Shown: positions 1 to 8,010 of the stretch, in pieces
Layout: every line of letters begins with the position of its first letter
Position numbering within the stretch: position 1 is the stretch's first letter
Virus record (IMG/VR): IMGVR_UViG_3300009155_000323
Location: 1-21,205 of that record
Reading direction: 5' to 3' (one strand)
DNA from: a virus
Length of the DNA: 21,205 bases
Notes under the pieces: model-generated
The model's input: only the letters and a program-made list of their open reading frames with translations
Databases searched by the model: none
What the model was told of the DNA's origin: nothing
Position numbers and translations under genes: made by a program

Positions 1-893
1 ACCTTTACCATGTCATTGACATCTTTCTTTTCTATTTCATCGGGCCAGATTACTACATTTCGTCCGGCGTCAATATATCTACCAATCAAGTTGACAATTT
101 CAAAGTTTCTAGGCTCATTGTCAAACACAAACACAATCTTTGACTTTGCAATCTTAGCGGGCATAGTATCAAGCCAACCAGCACCTTGCATAGCCACTCC
201 ATTTGGAATGAACATGGAGTCAATCGGACCCTCAGTAACATATACAGTTTCCCGAGGGTCTACTTTATCTAGGTTGTACCAAAGCCGTTCTTCGCCGTCT
301 TTCTTGAGCGTGATGTATCGAATGGAGTCTTTCTTTTCTTCAAAGGATCTCCCCTGTACGCCAAGTAGTGACCCATCCTCGTCATAGAACGGTATGACGA
401 GTCTGTCTTCCTTGGTCCCTTCACGGTCAAAATCCGCCATGATCCGACTGAAATCAGAGCAGTAATAAAAGTTACTATACTTTTCTTTCGGAATTTCTCT
501 AGATTCAACATACTTTACTGCCTTATGAGTTGGGTCGAGCAAGTCAAGCCGGGTTCCGAGATTCGTGAACATAGGCTGACGCACAACTGTTTCCTCTCGT
601 TCAATCGGCTCTGGATTTTTGTCCTTGAAGTTTTCGAACGCATACTCCTTGCAGAGAGATGGGCTGACACTTTCAAGAACAGAATATAGATTACAAGCAA
701 TACCGCAATTGTGACATTTGTAAACATATTTTCCCTTATTCTCAAAGAAATATCCCCTTGTCTTGGATCTATTTTTCTTTGAGTCACCACATGCGAAACA
801 TCTGCAGGTGGCTAGGTTATCTTTCTTCCACTTAAACTTCTGAAGGGCTCCAGAAACCATGTTCACATATTTCTTATCAATATATATGCTCAT
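1..893 (-). CDS. 61: DNA primase, gp61-like (3' end beyond window)
   Basis: Makes the RNA primers for lagging-strand synthesis together with the gp41 helicase. About 297 codons are visible; T4 gp61 is about 342 residues, so roughly 45 are missing at the C-terminus. Seen in the translation: an N-terminal zinc finger (CRCFACGDSK near residues 30-40 and YKCHNCG near 58-64), then a TOPRIM-like region with TEGPIDSMF and, further on, VFVFDNEPRN, whose acidic residues would bind metal. The ATG at 893 overlaps the helicase stop as ATGA and has no Shine-Dalgarno of its own, so translation is probably coupled to gene 41. Zinc finger, TOPRIM motif and position after 41 (the T4 order) together make the call firm. 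Confidence 0.9.
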   Translation of the reverse strand, partial: MSIYIDKKYVNMVSGALQKFKWKKDNLATCRCFACGDSKKNRSKTRGYFFENKGKYVYKCHNCGIACNLYSVLESVSPSLCKEYAFENFKDKNPEPIEREETVVRQPMFTNLGTRLDLLDPTHKAVKYVESREIPKEKYSNFYYCSDFSRIMADFDREGTKEDRLVIPFYDEDGSLLGVQGRSFEEKKDSIRYITLKKDGEERLWYNLDKVDPRETVYVTEGPIDSMFIPNGVAMQGAGWLDTMPAKIAKSKIVFVFDNEPRNFEIVNLIGRYIDAGRNVVIWPDEIEKKDVNDMVK

Positions 894-2308
894 TTTGCAG
901 CGTCTTCAAAAGTCCAGTTGACTGCCTTGTTCTTCTTCTTACCAAATTTTGGATCAAACGCAATCGGATCTGAACCTGAACCAAATCCTTCTTCACCGGT
1001 GTTATTGGCTTCAACAAGATTATTGCTGGAGTTGTCAACATCGTAGAATTTCATCTTGGACTTGTTTACGCCAATAAGGAACTTGCGGTTCTTAGTGGTA
1101 TCATTGCCACGATTCTTTAGTTGCTTGACGACCAGTTGGCCGGCTTCAGCAAGTTCTTCATTCTCAATCAGAGCAAAGAAGAAGTCTGCAGTCTGAGGTA
1201 GACCAAAGCTTTCAGAGGTATCGGTCATCTCCATGTCGCTGCTCTTAGCACCTTCACGGTTTACCTGAGTAGCCGTCCAGAGAGGAACATTGAACTGCTT
1301 GGCAATACCACGAAGTTCTTCTGCAATGCCTTTGACATAGGTGTAACTATTCATGCCGTTGCCCATCTTGAAACGAGCACATGAGCAGATGTTCAGATAA
1401 TCTACAAAGATGACATCGGGTACAAACTTCTTCTTGATCTTCAGTTCTTCCATGAGCACTCTGAAGTGAGTAACGTTTGCAGCAGCAGTGGGGTATTCCT
1501 TGATGATCAGTTTACCACGGCAGGTGCGCTTAAGATTGTCAACCTTGCTCTCATACTGCTTGAGAGGCATCTGCTCAAGGACATGCATGTCTGTATCCAG
1601 AAGATTGGCATCAATACGCTTGGCGATTTCCTCTTCAGCCATTTCAAGCGTGATGTACAAAACATTCATGTTTTGTGATAGGCAGGCTGCTGCGTGATGG
1701 CAGAGGAACGCACTCTTACCAACACCAGATGCTGCCATTACAACATTTAGCGTCTTCTTACGTACACCACCTCTGGTAATGATGTTAAACATTTCCAGAT
1801 CGAACGGAGTCCTCTCTTCGACGCGGTGATAATATTCATAACGCTCATCCACATCTTCAAGAAAATCATGCCCAACTCTTGTATCAAAGGATACTGAAAG
1901 GGCTTTAGACATAATCTCAGGAATTGCATTTTGCGTTTGCTCCTTATCTTTGCCTTCAATGATACCAATAGAGGCCATGATACCATTGTAGATGGCCTTT
2001 TCTTTGCAAAACTTTTCGGTATTCTCAACAAGCCAGTTTGTATCTGACTTCTCACCTTCCTTGTACATTTCGTCTGCAATAGACGAGCACTTCTTGAATT
2101 CCATTTCTCCAAGACCCTTCTCATCTCCTAGAGAGATAAGAATAGCATCCTTGGTTGGAATGTTGTTGTACTTTAGAATGAACTTACTTACGATATTGAA
2201 GACCGTCTTCTCGGCCTTATCGTGAAAGTATTCATCTTGAAGGAATGGGACAACTTTGCGAGCATAGTCCTCATTTAGGACCAAGTTCTTTAGAATAACT
2301 GTTTCCAT
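890..2308 (-). CDS. 41: Replicative DNA helicase, DnaB/gp41 family
   Basis: Hexameric 5'-3' helicase that unwinds the replication fork and works with primase. It has 472 residues, close to T4 gp41 (475). Seen: an N-terminal helical domain to about residue 160, Walker A AASGVGKS (192-199), the H1a segment YITLEMAEEEIAKRI (218-232), Walker B VIFVDYLNI near 300 and a DnaB-type Q-containing segment (TATQVNREGAK) near 345. The start is the ATG at 2308. There is no Shine-Dalgarno before it; instead a sigma70-like promoter ends 6 bases upstream, suggesting a leaderless transcript. Its stop overlaps the primase start (ATGA). The call is secure; the leaderless start is inference. Confidence 0.95.
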   Translation of the reverse strand: METVILKNLVLNEDYARKVVPFLQDEYFHDKAEKTVFNIVSKFILKYNNIPTKDAILISLGDEKGLGEMEFKKCSSIADEMYKEGEKSDTNWLVENTEKFCKEKAIYNGIMASIGIIEGKDKEQTQNAIPEIMSKALSVSFDTRVGHDFLEDVDERYEYYHRVEERTPFDLEMFNIITRGGVRKKTLNVVMAASGVGKSAFLCHHAAACLSQNMNVLYITLEMAEEEIAKRIDANLLDTDMHVLEQMPLKQYESKVDNLKRTCRGKLIIKEYPTAAANVTHFRVLMEELKIKKKFVPDVIFVDYLNICSCARFKMGNGMNSYTYVKGIAEELRGIAKQFNVPLWTATQVNREGAKSSDMEMTDTSESFGLPQTADFFFALIENEELAEAGQLVVKQLKNRGNDTTKNRKFLIGVNKSKMKFYDVDNSSNNLVEANNTGEEGFGSGSDPIAFDPKFGKKKNKAVNWTFEDAAK

Positions 2309-2314
2309 GTTTTT

Positions 2315-2342
2315 ATTGTATCACTGATTTAGGGTTTGTCCA
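2315..2342 (-). promoter_or_regulatory. Sigma70-like promoter for 41-61, probably leaderless
   Basis: Read on the minus strand: -35 TGGACA (2342-2337), 16 bases, -10 TACAAT (2320-2315), 6 bases (AAAAAC), then the ATG of gene 41. Each box matches the consensus at five of six positions. The -35 lies in the last codons of the upstream 107-residue gene. The usual distance from -10 to +1 places transcription start on the A of the ATG. Confidence 0.6.
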
Positions 2343-2652
2343 GAGGATCTTCATGAACATCTGCTTCAAGATCGTTTGGCTCTGCTTCTACTTGACTTTC
2401 AACAATATCTACAAATATTTCACCAGCAACATCTGTAAAATCTTTATCCTGTTGGTCAAATTCTTTTGGTGCTGTAATCATTTGAATATCCATTATCACA
2501 TTTAAATCTCCACTATCAGTTTCTTTAAAAGAAATTTGTCCATATCGGTAGACAATACCCGAAAACTTTCCTTCAAGTATTTGAATTGGACAAGTTTGTG
2601 TAATGTCTACTGATGCTTCTTGTAAAAATTTATACTTCGGAGCCTTGGCCAT
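2329..2652 (-). CDS. Hypothetical protein between uvsX and 41 (gene 40 position)
   Basis: Not recognised by sequence. The protein has 107 residues: a beta-rich body of about 75 residues with IQILEGKFSGIVYRYGQISF, then a strongly acidic tail (many Glu and Asp from about residue 80) ending DPLDKP. It starts at ATG 2652 with a good ribosome site (AAAGGA about 8 bases upstream) and overlaps the end of uvsX by 23 bases, so the two are made together. T4 has its small gene 40 (114 residues, linked to head vertex assembly) at exactly this place, but I see no sequence proof of homology. An acidic tail beside recombination and replication genes would also fit a DNA-mimic or protein-docking role; that is speculation. 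Confidence 0.8.
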   Translation of the reverse strand: MAKAPKYKFLQEASVDITQTCPIQILEGKFSGIVYRYGQISFKETDSGDLNVIMDIQMITAPKEFDQQDKDFTDVAGEIFVDIVESQVEAEPNDLEADVHEDPLDKP

Positions 2653-3658
2653 ACTTGAATTCCTTTTGAATCTGTGCGTCCAATTTATCTAGGATATCCT
2701 TGGTGAAGTACTTCTCTGGATCTTCATCAATGTTCTTCTCAAATACCTTGCTGCCATCTGGAAGTTCTACACGGGTAGATACCTTCTTGAAGATACCATA
2801 CTTGATTGCAAACTCAGTCAAGCCATAGTAACGGCTAAGACCTGAAGTATAGTTCAAGCGAGTCTCTACATGCATGTTTTCCTTGACAAATCGATTCTTA
2901 TAATTGGTGCACTTGATAAAGTTTCCAACTACGCCTTCTTCTGTCTTGTCCTTGCTCTTGGAAAGCATGATGATATTGCTGGCTGCATACTTAAGACCAA
3001 CACCACCGCTTAGATCCTTAGTAGGAACGTAAGAACCAATTACTTGGTAAGTGTGGTTGGTAAGAAGAAGAGGAATCTTTGCTTTACCGAGCTTAATTGT
3101 AAGAACACGGAAAGCACCCTTAGTGACTTGAGCCTTGGTCATGTCACGAACATCCTTGCCTTCAGCCGTGTCGCTCATTTCCTTCTTTGTCGATAACATT
3201 CCCAGAGAATCAAGAACCATAAAGATTGGCTTGCGTTCCTCTTCAGGTGTTTCATTAACTTCATTGACGATCTGGAGAGCCTGTGTCCTGAACTCTTCGA
3301 TTGTTGCAACAGGAATGACCGCAATTCTTTTGGTGTCAATCCCTCTGGATTCAAACATGTCTGAAGTGACTGCTTGCTCAGTGTCAAAGTACATGACAAG
3401 CCCATCTTTGTGGTCTTTAAGGAACTGCGTAGCCATTCCAATTGCATAAAAAGTCTTTCCAGTTGCGGGATCTCCAGCAAGACAAGAAATCTTGTTATTG
3501 GGAAGCCCACCATATATAGAGCCAGACAGCAGAGCATTCAATACATAAGAGCCCGTGTCAATAAATCCAGTTACGTCTGCACCATCGATGCCATCAGCAA
3601 CGATTGATGCATCTGGGTTGTTAATTTTACTTAGTAGATTTTGTAGATACTTCGACAT
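2630..3658 (-). CDS. uvsX: UvsX, RecA-like recombinase
   Basis: ATP-dependent strand-exchange protein for recombination-dependent replication and repair. It has 342 residues from the chosen start. Seen: Walker A GDPATGKT (62-69), a YFDTEQA segment that carries the likely catalytic Glu of RecA-type ATPases (near residue 90), Walker B IFMVLDSLG near 150, and a LLLTNHTYQ segment near 200 that resembles the DNA-binding loop region. The frame extends upstream to an ATG at 3697, but MSKYLQ at 3658 is preferred because AAAGGAAAAGA lies immediately upstream; the longer version adds a very basic 13-residue stretch. The upstream unknown gene overlaps it by 32 bases. Confidence 0.93.
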   Translation of the reverse strand: MSKYLQNLLSKINNPDASIVADGIDGADVTGFIDTGSYVLNALLSGSIYGGLPNNKISCLAGDPATGKTFYAIGMATQFLKDHKDGLVMYFDTEQAVTSDMFESRGIDTKRIAVIPVATIEEFRTQALQIVNEVNETPEEERKPIFMVLDSLGMLSTKKEMSDTAEGKDVRDMTKAQVTKGAFRVLTIKLGKAKIPLLLTNHTYQVIGSYVPTKDLSGGVGLKYAASNIIMLSKSKDKTEEGVVGNFIKCTNYKNRFVKENMHVETRLNYTSGLSRYYGLTEFAIKYGIFKKVSTRVELPDGSKVFEKNIDEDPEKYFTKDILDKLDAQIQKEFKYGQGSEV

Positions 3659-3995
3659 TCTTTTCCTTTTCTTTCTGTGCGTATGCCTGATCGGCATAAT
3701 AATCGGATATCATCAATTGATCATTCATGTTGTGAAAGGTCTGCATGATTTCTTTTTGAACCAGAGACAGTCTATCATAGATAAGAGATATTCTATCTGT
3801 CAAATGATCATTTGCTTTGAATGATTCTACACCATATTGCTCACTAATCAACCTATGTTCGCTTAATAAAAGATATACAGGCATTCCAGTGATGCGGCTC
3901 TTAAAATCCGCTTCGGATTCTGTGAGAACATCATATAGACGACGATATCTGAGCAACTTGGGCATCTTATTCTTTTTAGATTTTGGACTTGCCAC
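3627..3995 (-). CDS. Hypothetical protein upstream of uvsX
   Basis: Not recognised. The protein has 122 residues, charged and mainly helical in appearance, with a Lys-rich N-terminus (MASPKSKKNK) and a Lys/Glu-rich C-terminus (EKEKNVEVSTKSTK). Two starts are possible: GTG at 3995, with AAAGG 6 bases upstream and a 20-base overlap with the previous gene, or ATG at 3965 (MPKLLRYRR), which follows the previous stop but has only a weak ribosome site. The gene runs 32 bases into uvsX. A role as a mediator for UvsX, like T4 UvsY, is conceivable from position only; I see no clear resemblance to UvsY. Confidence 0.75.
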   Translation of the reverse strand: MASPKSKKNKMPKLLRYRRLYDVLTESEADFKSRITGMPVYLLLSEHRLISEQYGVESFKANDHLTDRISLIYDRLSLVQKEIMQTFHNMNDQLMISDYYADQAYAQKEKEKNVEVSTKSTK

Positions 3996-4257
3996 GTTTG
4001 GCCTTTCTTGTATTAATAATAACAGCAGCGTAATCTTCTTTGTCTACGCTTTTATCAATTGTTAAGGATTCAATGATTACGTCATCATCAACGTCAAGTA
4101 GTCTATCGCCAACCATATAGCATGGGCCACCTTCAAAATCAAATAGCCCGTCACCATGGCGAGTATACAGAGTTCGACCTTCAACCTTGTAAGATCCATC
4201 TTCAAGAAGTGTTAGAATTCGTACATCACCGTATCTAGATTTAAATCTCTTTACCAT
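3976..4257 (-). CDS. Hypothetical small beta-rich protein
   Basis: Not recognised. The protein has 93 residues. The first 60 look like short beta strands joined by turns (RILTLLEDGSYKVEGRTLY, then GLFDFEGGPCYMVGDRLLD), followed by an acidic stretch and a basic end (TRKAKRGKSKI). The ATG at 4257 comes 3 bases after the stop of the previous gene, with GGA about 10 bases upstream, so it is probably translated by coupling. It sits in the small-gene run between 43 and uvsX that is transcribed toward uvsX. Confidence 0.75.
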   Translation of the reverse strand: MVKRFKSRYGDVRILTLLEDGSYKVEGRTLYTRHGDGLFDFEGGPCYMVGDRLLDVDDDVIIESLTIDKSVDKEDYAAVIINTRKAKRGKSKI

Positions 4258-4260
4258 TTT

Positions 4261-4500
4261 TTAATTTTCCATTTCAATGAAAGTCTTGAGATCTATCTTG
4301 AGATCTGCAATCTCTTCCTTCAAAGCAGCATTTTCTTCTTGCAATTGTTTTATTATTGTATCTTTTAGTTTTAAAACTTCAAAATCTATATGTGTTTGCT
4401 TTGCATAATATTTTTTAGGTTTCATTTCTTCAAGATGTTTATCAAAATTAATATCTTGTTTAGTCAATTGCCGACTTTGTGTATATTTAATTTCACCCAT
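4261..4500 (-). CDS. Small coiled-coil protein
   Basis: Not recognised. The protein has 79 residues; the C-terminal half (LKLKDTIIKQLQEENAALKEEIADLKIDLKTFIE) is a clear leucine/isoleucine heptad coiled coil, so it is probably a dimer or binds a helical partner. The start is ATG at 4500 (MGEIKYT). A TTG at 4518 would overlap the polymerase stop as TTGA, but it lies upstream of the -10 box and has no ribosome site. The -10 TATAAT ends 6 bases before the ATG, so this first gene of the uvsX unit may be leaderless; a GAGG 12 bases upstream is too far for normal use. Confidence 0.75.
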   Translation of the reverse strand: MGEIKYTQSRQLTKQDINFDKHLEEMKPKKYYAKQTHIDFEVLKLKDTIIKQLQEENAALKEEIADLKIDLKTFIEMEN

Positions 4501-4506
4501 ATGTGT

Positions 4507-4534
4507 ATTATACCTCAACCAAAGAAGGATTCAA
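4507..4534 (-). promoter_or_regulatory. Sigma70-like promoter for the uvsX unit, probably leaderless
   Basis: Minus strand: -35 TTGAAT (4534-4529), 16 bases, perfect -10 TATAAT (4512-4507), 6 bases (ACACAT), then ATG at 4500. It lies across the last codons and stop of gene 43. The spacings equal those before genes 41, dUTPase and the 50-residue gene. Confidence 0.6.
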
Positions 4535-7022
4535 GTGTCACTTGTTCATTTATTGACCATTTGATTGCTTGCAAAATATTATCTAGAGGTTCACCAAATG
4601 TTTTGTCAAACTGCTTCTTACGATCAATGTATTTTTCAAGATTAAATTGTGCAGGAGGTTTTCCAATGAATCCCATGACGGCATCTCTGCCACCCATACC
4701 ATAAGGATTTGGAACACGAACAAACACAAACTTAATCTTGTCATTTTCCTTGATGGGTGGAATCTCCTTGTCCAACTTTATCTTCTTGGTGTATGCATTG
4801 TGCAACAATGCAGCCTTGGTGGCAATAGGAGTACCAGACTTATAAATGTCAGAGGAATCAGTATACTTACTGATACCCTTGACACCCCGAGGAGCAGCGA
4901 CATCTTCTATAGGCATCTTCATAAATTCATCAGAGAATATATTCACAAAGTCGCGTAACTCCTCGGGGGTCTTGGTCAGGATGATCATGATGCAGTCCTT
5001 CAACTTATCTCGGACGACTGCAGGAGTGCTGCTCCTTGCTGTCTCCAATCCCATGATCTTCAATTGAGGTTCGGCATATCTAATTCCTTCGTTGTCGTGC
5101 ACAAGCAATGCATATCGCTTCTTGGCAACAAACATTCCTGCAGAAGCAATGGCTTCACGCTTGAAAGAAATCTTGTTGTTCTTGCAGCCCAACATACCAG
5201 TCAGATCTTTCATGACCTTGTTTAGTTGCTTCTGAATATTATTTTCACAAATGTCATCTACAAAAGAAGTGATATCTTCAATCGGAGTCTTGCTTGAAAC
5301 CTTTGTGATAACTTCATCAAGATTCAAATAGACCGAATCCGTATCGACTGCAATAACATAATCTTTGGGTTCTTCATTCTTCATGACCTTGTTGATATAG
5401 TCATTCATGGAATTCTCAGCGGTACGAATAATCACCTGTCCAGTTACGGTAACTGCCGTAGCCAGTTCAGGAGATGAATATGTAAATGCAGGATTACCAA
5501 GACAACCATAAAGGCTGTTTGCCAAAATCTTCTTTACGGTCTGACGAATATCTAGAGCAGAAATACGAGGAAGAAGATCCTTGTTCTTGGTCTCCTCGTA
5601 CTCTTTCTTTAGTTCCATCATCTTGTTCTTGGCTTCTTTGCGCTGATTGAAAGTGGTCTCAATCAAGATTGGAATGAAGCCCTTGATTTTACGAGTGAAG
5701 AAAGAACCATTGCAAGCAACACAAGAATCTTGGCTTTCAGCATCCTCAATGATCTCTGGAATTTCCTTACGTTTGCTACGAAGAAAGTCATCAGCATTCA
5801 GTGATGAATCCTTGTGGATACAAGTTTCAGGAGAAATGTTCCATGACATAATGATCGATGGATATAGACTGGTTGCGTCAAAACTTACAATATTCTTGTA
5901 GAGTCCCGGTGTAACTTCTTTTACATATGCACCGACAAACTGCTCATCCTTTGCATACTTGGTCTTTAGAGGTGGAACAATGAATTGTTTGGCAAGATAG
6001 TCACAGCAAATGGTCTCCCAAATCCGAGTGGCGAAGAAGACCGTATCAAATGTGATCTTTGCCTCATAGGCAATGGAGATTGCCAAGTCGATCAGTCGGA
6101 GCTTATTGTCAAGCTGTTCAACCAGCACGACATCTTGGACGTTATACTCCGCAAACCTTTGAAAATCTTTCGTATAGAACTCCCGCAAAGATCCATACTC
6201 GCTGTAATCCAGTTTTTGAGCATTTAGTTCCGCCTTTGCAATAAAGTTAAGAGCGTAACTTTCTCTGGGAACAAGCCTGAACTTCTTGTAAAGATCCATG
6301 TAGTCTAGGATCGTGTAGCCGGGAAACTCAAAGAGTTTGTAATCCTTGCCACCGATATTAGTCTCACGCATCTTCATCAAACCAAACGGCATCCAACTCT
6401 GAATCTCTTTTTCCTCAAAGAAAAGCTTTGCCCTACCTATTATATAGGGCATATCGAAGAGTTTGATGTTCCACCCGGTAAGAATATCTATATCTTCTTT
6501 AGCAAGGATATCAAAGATTTTCTTGATCAGTTCCTTCTCTGAAGTAACCATAACCACCTTGCAGTCTGGTAAGGTGAGTGGCTTCATAGTAAGAACATAG
6601 TTGACACCACAGATACGAATCGTCACAAGGTTGATTCGTTCATTGGGATTGTCTAGGTCTGGGAAGCCTCCCTCAGTCTCACATTCCAAGTCTAAGTAGG
6701 CTACTTTGATCTTGGAAAGATCGTATTCCACCTCAGTCGGATAAGTCTCCATGAGATATTGAGTGACGAAATCAGTGTTTCCATAAATCGGGCAATCATC
6801 GAGATCCCTGTATTGGTCTAGAAATTGGCGGCAATCATACAACGTGTCAAACTTCATGCGTTTGACGTTGACGTTGTTGATAGTCCTGTACTTGGATTGG
6901 CTATCAGATTTAATGTATAGGGATGGCTTATAAGCAATGGTGTCGGTAAACCGAACACCATTGTCATAACCACGAACAAGAACCTTGTTTCCCTTCAAAG
7001 CACAGGCAGTATAAAATTTCAT
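4515..7022 (-). CDS. 43: Family B DNA polymerase, gp43-like
   Basis: Replicative polymerase with proofreading exonuclease; 835 residues against 898 in T4. Exonuclease motifs: ExoI D111/E113 (YLDLECETE), ExoII N185 and D190 (TGWNIKLFD), ExoIII Y293 and D297 (YNVQD). Polymerase motifs: A D382 with SLYPSI (385-390), B KKILANSLYG (497-506), C DTDS (560-563), and KKRY (634-637). All catalytic residues are present. The C-terminus ends TLESFFG, an aromatic tail like the clamp-binding peptides of T4-type polymerases (inferred). The ATG at 7022 overlaps the stop of the upstream small gene as TAATG. T4 gp43 represses its own translation through an operator hairpin; I see no clear hairpin at this start. 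Confidence 0.97.
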   Translation of the reverse strand: MKFYTACALKGNKVLVRGYDNGVRFTDTIAYKPSLYIKSDSQSKYRTINNVNVKRMKFDTLYDCRQFLDQYRDLDDCPIYGNTDFVTQYLMETYPTEVEYDLSKIKVAYLDLECETEGGFPDLDNPNERINLVTIRICGVNYVLTMKPLTLPDCKVVMVTSEKELIKKIFDILAKEDIDILTGWNIKLFDMPYIIGRAKLFFEEKEIQSWMPFGLMKMRETNIGGKDYKLFEFPGYTILDYMDLYKKFRLVPRESYALNFIAKAELNAQKLDYSEYGSLREFYTKDFQRFAEYNVQDVVLVEQLDNKLRLIDLAISIAYEAKITFDTVFFATRIWETICCDYLAKQFIVPPLKTKYAKDEQFVGAYVKEVTPGLYKNIVSFDATSLYPSIIMSWNISPETCIHKDSSLNADDFLRSKRKEIPEIIEDAESQDSCVACNGSFFTRKIKGFIPILIETTFNQRKEAKNKMMELKKEYEETKNKDLLPRISALDIRQTVKKILANSLYGCLGNPAFTYSSPELATAVTVTGQVIIRTAENSMNDYINKVMKNEEPKDYVIAVDTDSVYLNLDEVITKVSSKTPIEDITSFVDDICENNIQKQLNKVMKDLTGMLGCKNNKISFKREAIASAGMFVAKKRYALLVHDNEGIRYAEPQLKIMGLETARSSTPAVVRDKLKDCIMIILTKTPEELRDFVNIFSDEFMKMPIEDVAAPRGVKGISKYTDSSDIYKSGTPIATKAALLHNAYTKKIKLDKEIPPIKENDKIKFVFVRVPNPYGMGGRDAVMGFIGKPPAQFNLEKYIDRKKQFDKTFGEPLDNILQAIKWSINEQVTLESFFG

Positions 7023-7345
7023 TAGTCTTTCTTGGGTTCTCTATCTTTGAGAAGCCCTGCAAGTATAACACTGTAATTAATTAGGTCAACAATTGCATCA
7101 TAAACACTCTCATTCTGCAATGAAAGTTCTCCCTTATTCAAATAAGTGGAGATTCTTGACATCTTGTCGGTCATGCGAATAAGAACACCAAGTTCTGCCG
7201 TTGCAAAACCTAAATATTCCGCTCTTCGGAAATTCATAAAAGGATCTGCGCCAGATGCGTAGTCATTGTTCTTTTTACGCATGAGTTCGATGGCTTCCTT
7301 GCAAATTTCTTCGTGTAATTTAAATAATTGTTCTCTTGTCATCAT
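7022..7345 (-). CDS. DUF1599/Nmad1-like protein (possible nucleotide metabolism)
   Basis: The protein has 107 residues, mostly helical. The segment MNFRRAEYLGF, followed by LGVLIRMTDKMSRI and a terminal DAIVDLINYSVILAGLL, resembles the phage family called DUF1599 or nucleotide modification associated domain 1, an all-helical fold akin to MazG/dUTPase-type pyrophosphatases. The acidic residues ExxKE (near 15), KNNDY and DLINY fit that fold. The activity is not proven from sequence. ATG at 7345 or 7342 is chosen; a TTG at 7354 is open but overlaps the -10 box. It is the first gene of the unit that makes the polymerase, to which it is coupled by TAATG. Confidence 0.65.
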   Translation of the reverse strand: MMTREQLFKLHEEICKEAIELMRKKNNDYASGADPFMNFRRAEYLGFATAELGVLIRMTDKMSRISTYLNKGELSLQNESVYDAIVDLINYSVILAGLLKDREPKKD

Positions 7346-7353
7346 AGATGTCA

Positions 7354-7381
7354 ACTATACACCTAAATGGGGTCGTGTCAA
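7354..7381 (-). promoter_or_regulatory. Sigma70-like promoter for Nmad1-like gene and 43
   Basis: Minus strand: perfect -35 TTGACA (7381-7376), 16 bases, -10 TATAGT (7359-7354), 8 bases, then tandem ATGATG at 7345 and 7342. The predicted leader is 0 to 2 bases. The AGGTG that looks like a ribosome site lies inside the 16-base spacer and would not be transcribed. It stands back-to-back with the rightward late promoter at 7383. Confidence 0.65.
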
Positions 7382-7382
7382 A

Positions 7383-7390
7383 TATAAATA
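7383..7390 (+). promoter_or_regulatory. T4-type late promoter for the holin cassette
   Basis: Exact TATAAATA, the T4 late promoter box read by RNA polymerase with gp55 and gp33 and activated by the gp45 clamp. The ATG of the first gene is 21 bases downstream and has its own ribosome site (GGAG), so this late mRNA has an ordinary short leader. Confidence 0.8.
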
Positions 7391-7411
7391 TTAATACACG
7401 GAGTTGTTTAA

Positions 7412-8002
7412 ATGGATTATTCTAAAATATTTGAACTTTCAACTTATTCAGTAGCAGGATTATTGGGATTTGGCTACGGACTTAAAAAATTTTTAAAGTT
7501 TAATAATAATAAAGTTGATAATTTTAATGAAATCCATACTGAAATCCATGAACTGCTCACAGAAATAAGATTAACTGGTACTGCCATGCGCGCAACAATT
7601 CTTCAATTTCATAATGGAGAATATTTTATGGATGGCATATCCATGCGCAAGTTTTCAATAACTCATGAGTCTTCCCACCGTGGATATATCTCACAAGTAA
7701 ATAAATTTAAAAATGTTCTTTGCTCTCTCTTTATTCCACTGTTGAACAGAGTGGTGGACAATAAACCATTGATATTTTCCGTTGAGGCAATGTCGGAAAG
7801 TTATGCAAAACATTTCTTTGAAGATGAAAATGTTTCACATTATGCTTGCCTTCCTTTAAAAAATAAAGGAATCAATGTTGGATTTATATTGCTACAATGG
7901 CACAAAGATTTTAAACCAGAAGTAGCCGAGCACAACATAATGGATCACTTTGAATCTATTCGCAACTCCATAGAATTACAACTTTCACATCAAAAGAATT
8001 GA
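7412..8002 (+). CDS. GAF-like protein with N-terminal membrane segment
   Basis: The protein has 196 residues. Residues 9-30 (STYSVAGLLGFGYGLKKFL) form a short hydrophobic segment that may anchor it in the membrane. A helical linker follows (EIHTEIHELLTEIRLTGTAMRA), then a soluble domain with ATILQFHNGEYFMDG and, near the end, CLPLKNKGINVGFILLQW. The last segment is typical of GAF-type sensor folds (hydrophobic strand, Pro-Leu, Gly, strand). No nucleotide-cyclase or kinase motif is present. The ribosome site is GGAG 7-8 bases before the ATG. It is first in a late unit with a holin-like gene 8 bases downstream, so a role in lysis or envelope sensing is plausible but unproven. Confidence 0.7.
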   Translation: MDYSKIFELSTYSVAGLLGFGYGLKKFLKFNNNKVDNFNEIHTEIHELLTEIRLTGTAMRATILQFHNGEYFMDGISMRKFSITHESSHRGYISQVNKFKNVLCSLFIPLLNRVVDNKPLIFSVEAMSESYAKHFFEDENVSHYACLPLKNKGINVGFILLQWHKDFKPEVAEHNIMDHFESIRNSIELQLSHQKN

Positions 8003-8010
8003 GGTAAATT

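Noticed and set aside
269-790. Two open frames (269-511 and 515-790) over the primase gene
   Set aside because: The primase frame is continuous from 893 to the window edge with zinc-finger and TOPRIM motifs; the others lie out of frame.
3659-3697. 13-residue N-terminal extension of UvsX
   Set aside because: A strong AAAGGA site lies just before the internal ATG 3658, and the extension is very basic and unlike UvsX starts.
4501-4518. TTG start at 4518 for the coiled-coil gene, overlapping the polymerase stop as TTGA
   Set aside because: No ribosome site precedes it and it lies upstream of the -10 box; ATG 4500 fits the promoter.
7346-7354. TTG start at 7354 for the Nmad1-like gene with AGGTG upstream
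   Set aside because: The AGGTG lies between the -35 and -10 boxes and the TTG overlaps the -10 box; ATG 7345/7342 is preferred, though an upstream transcript could make TTG usable.
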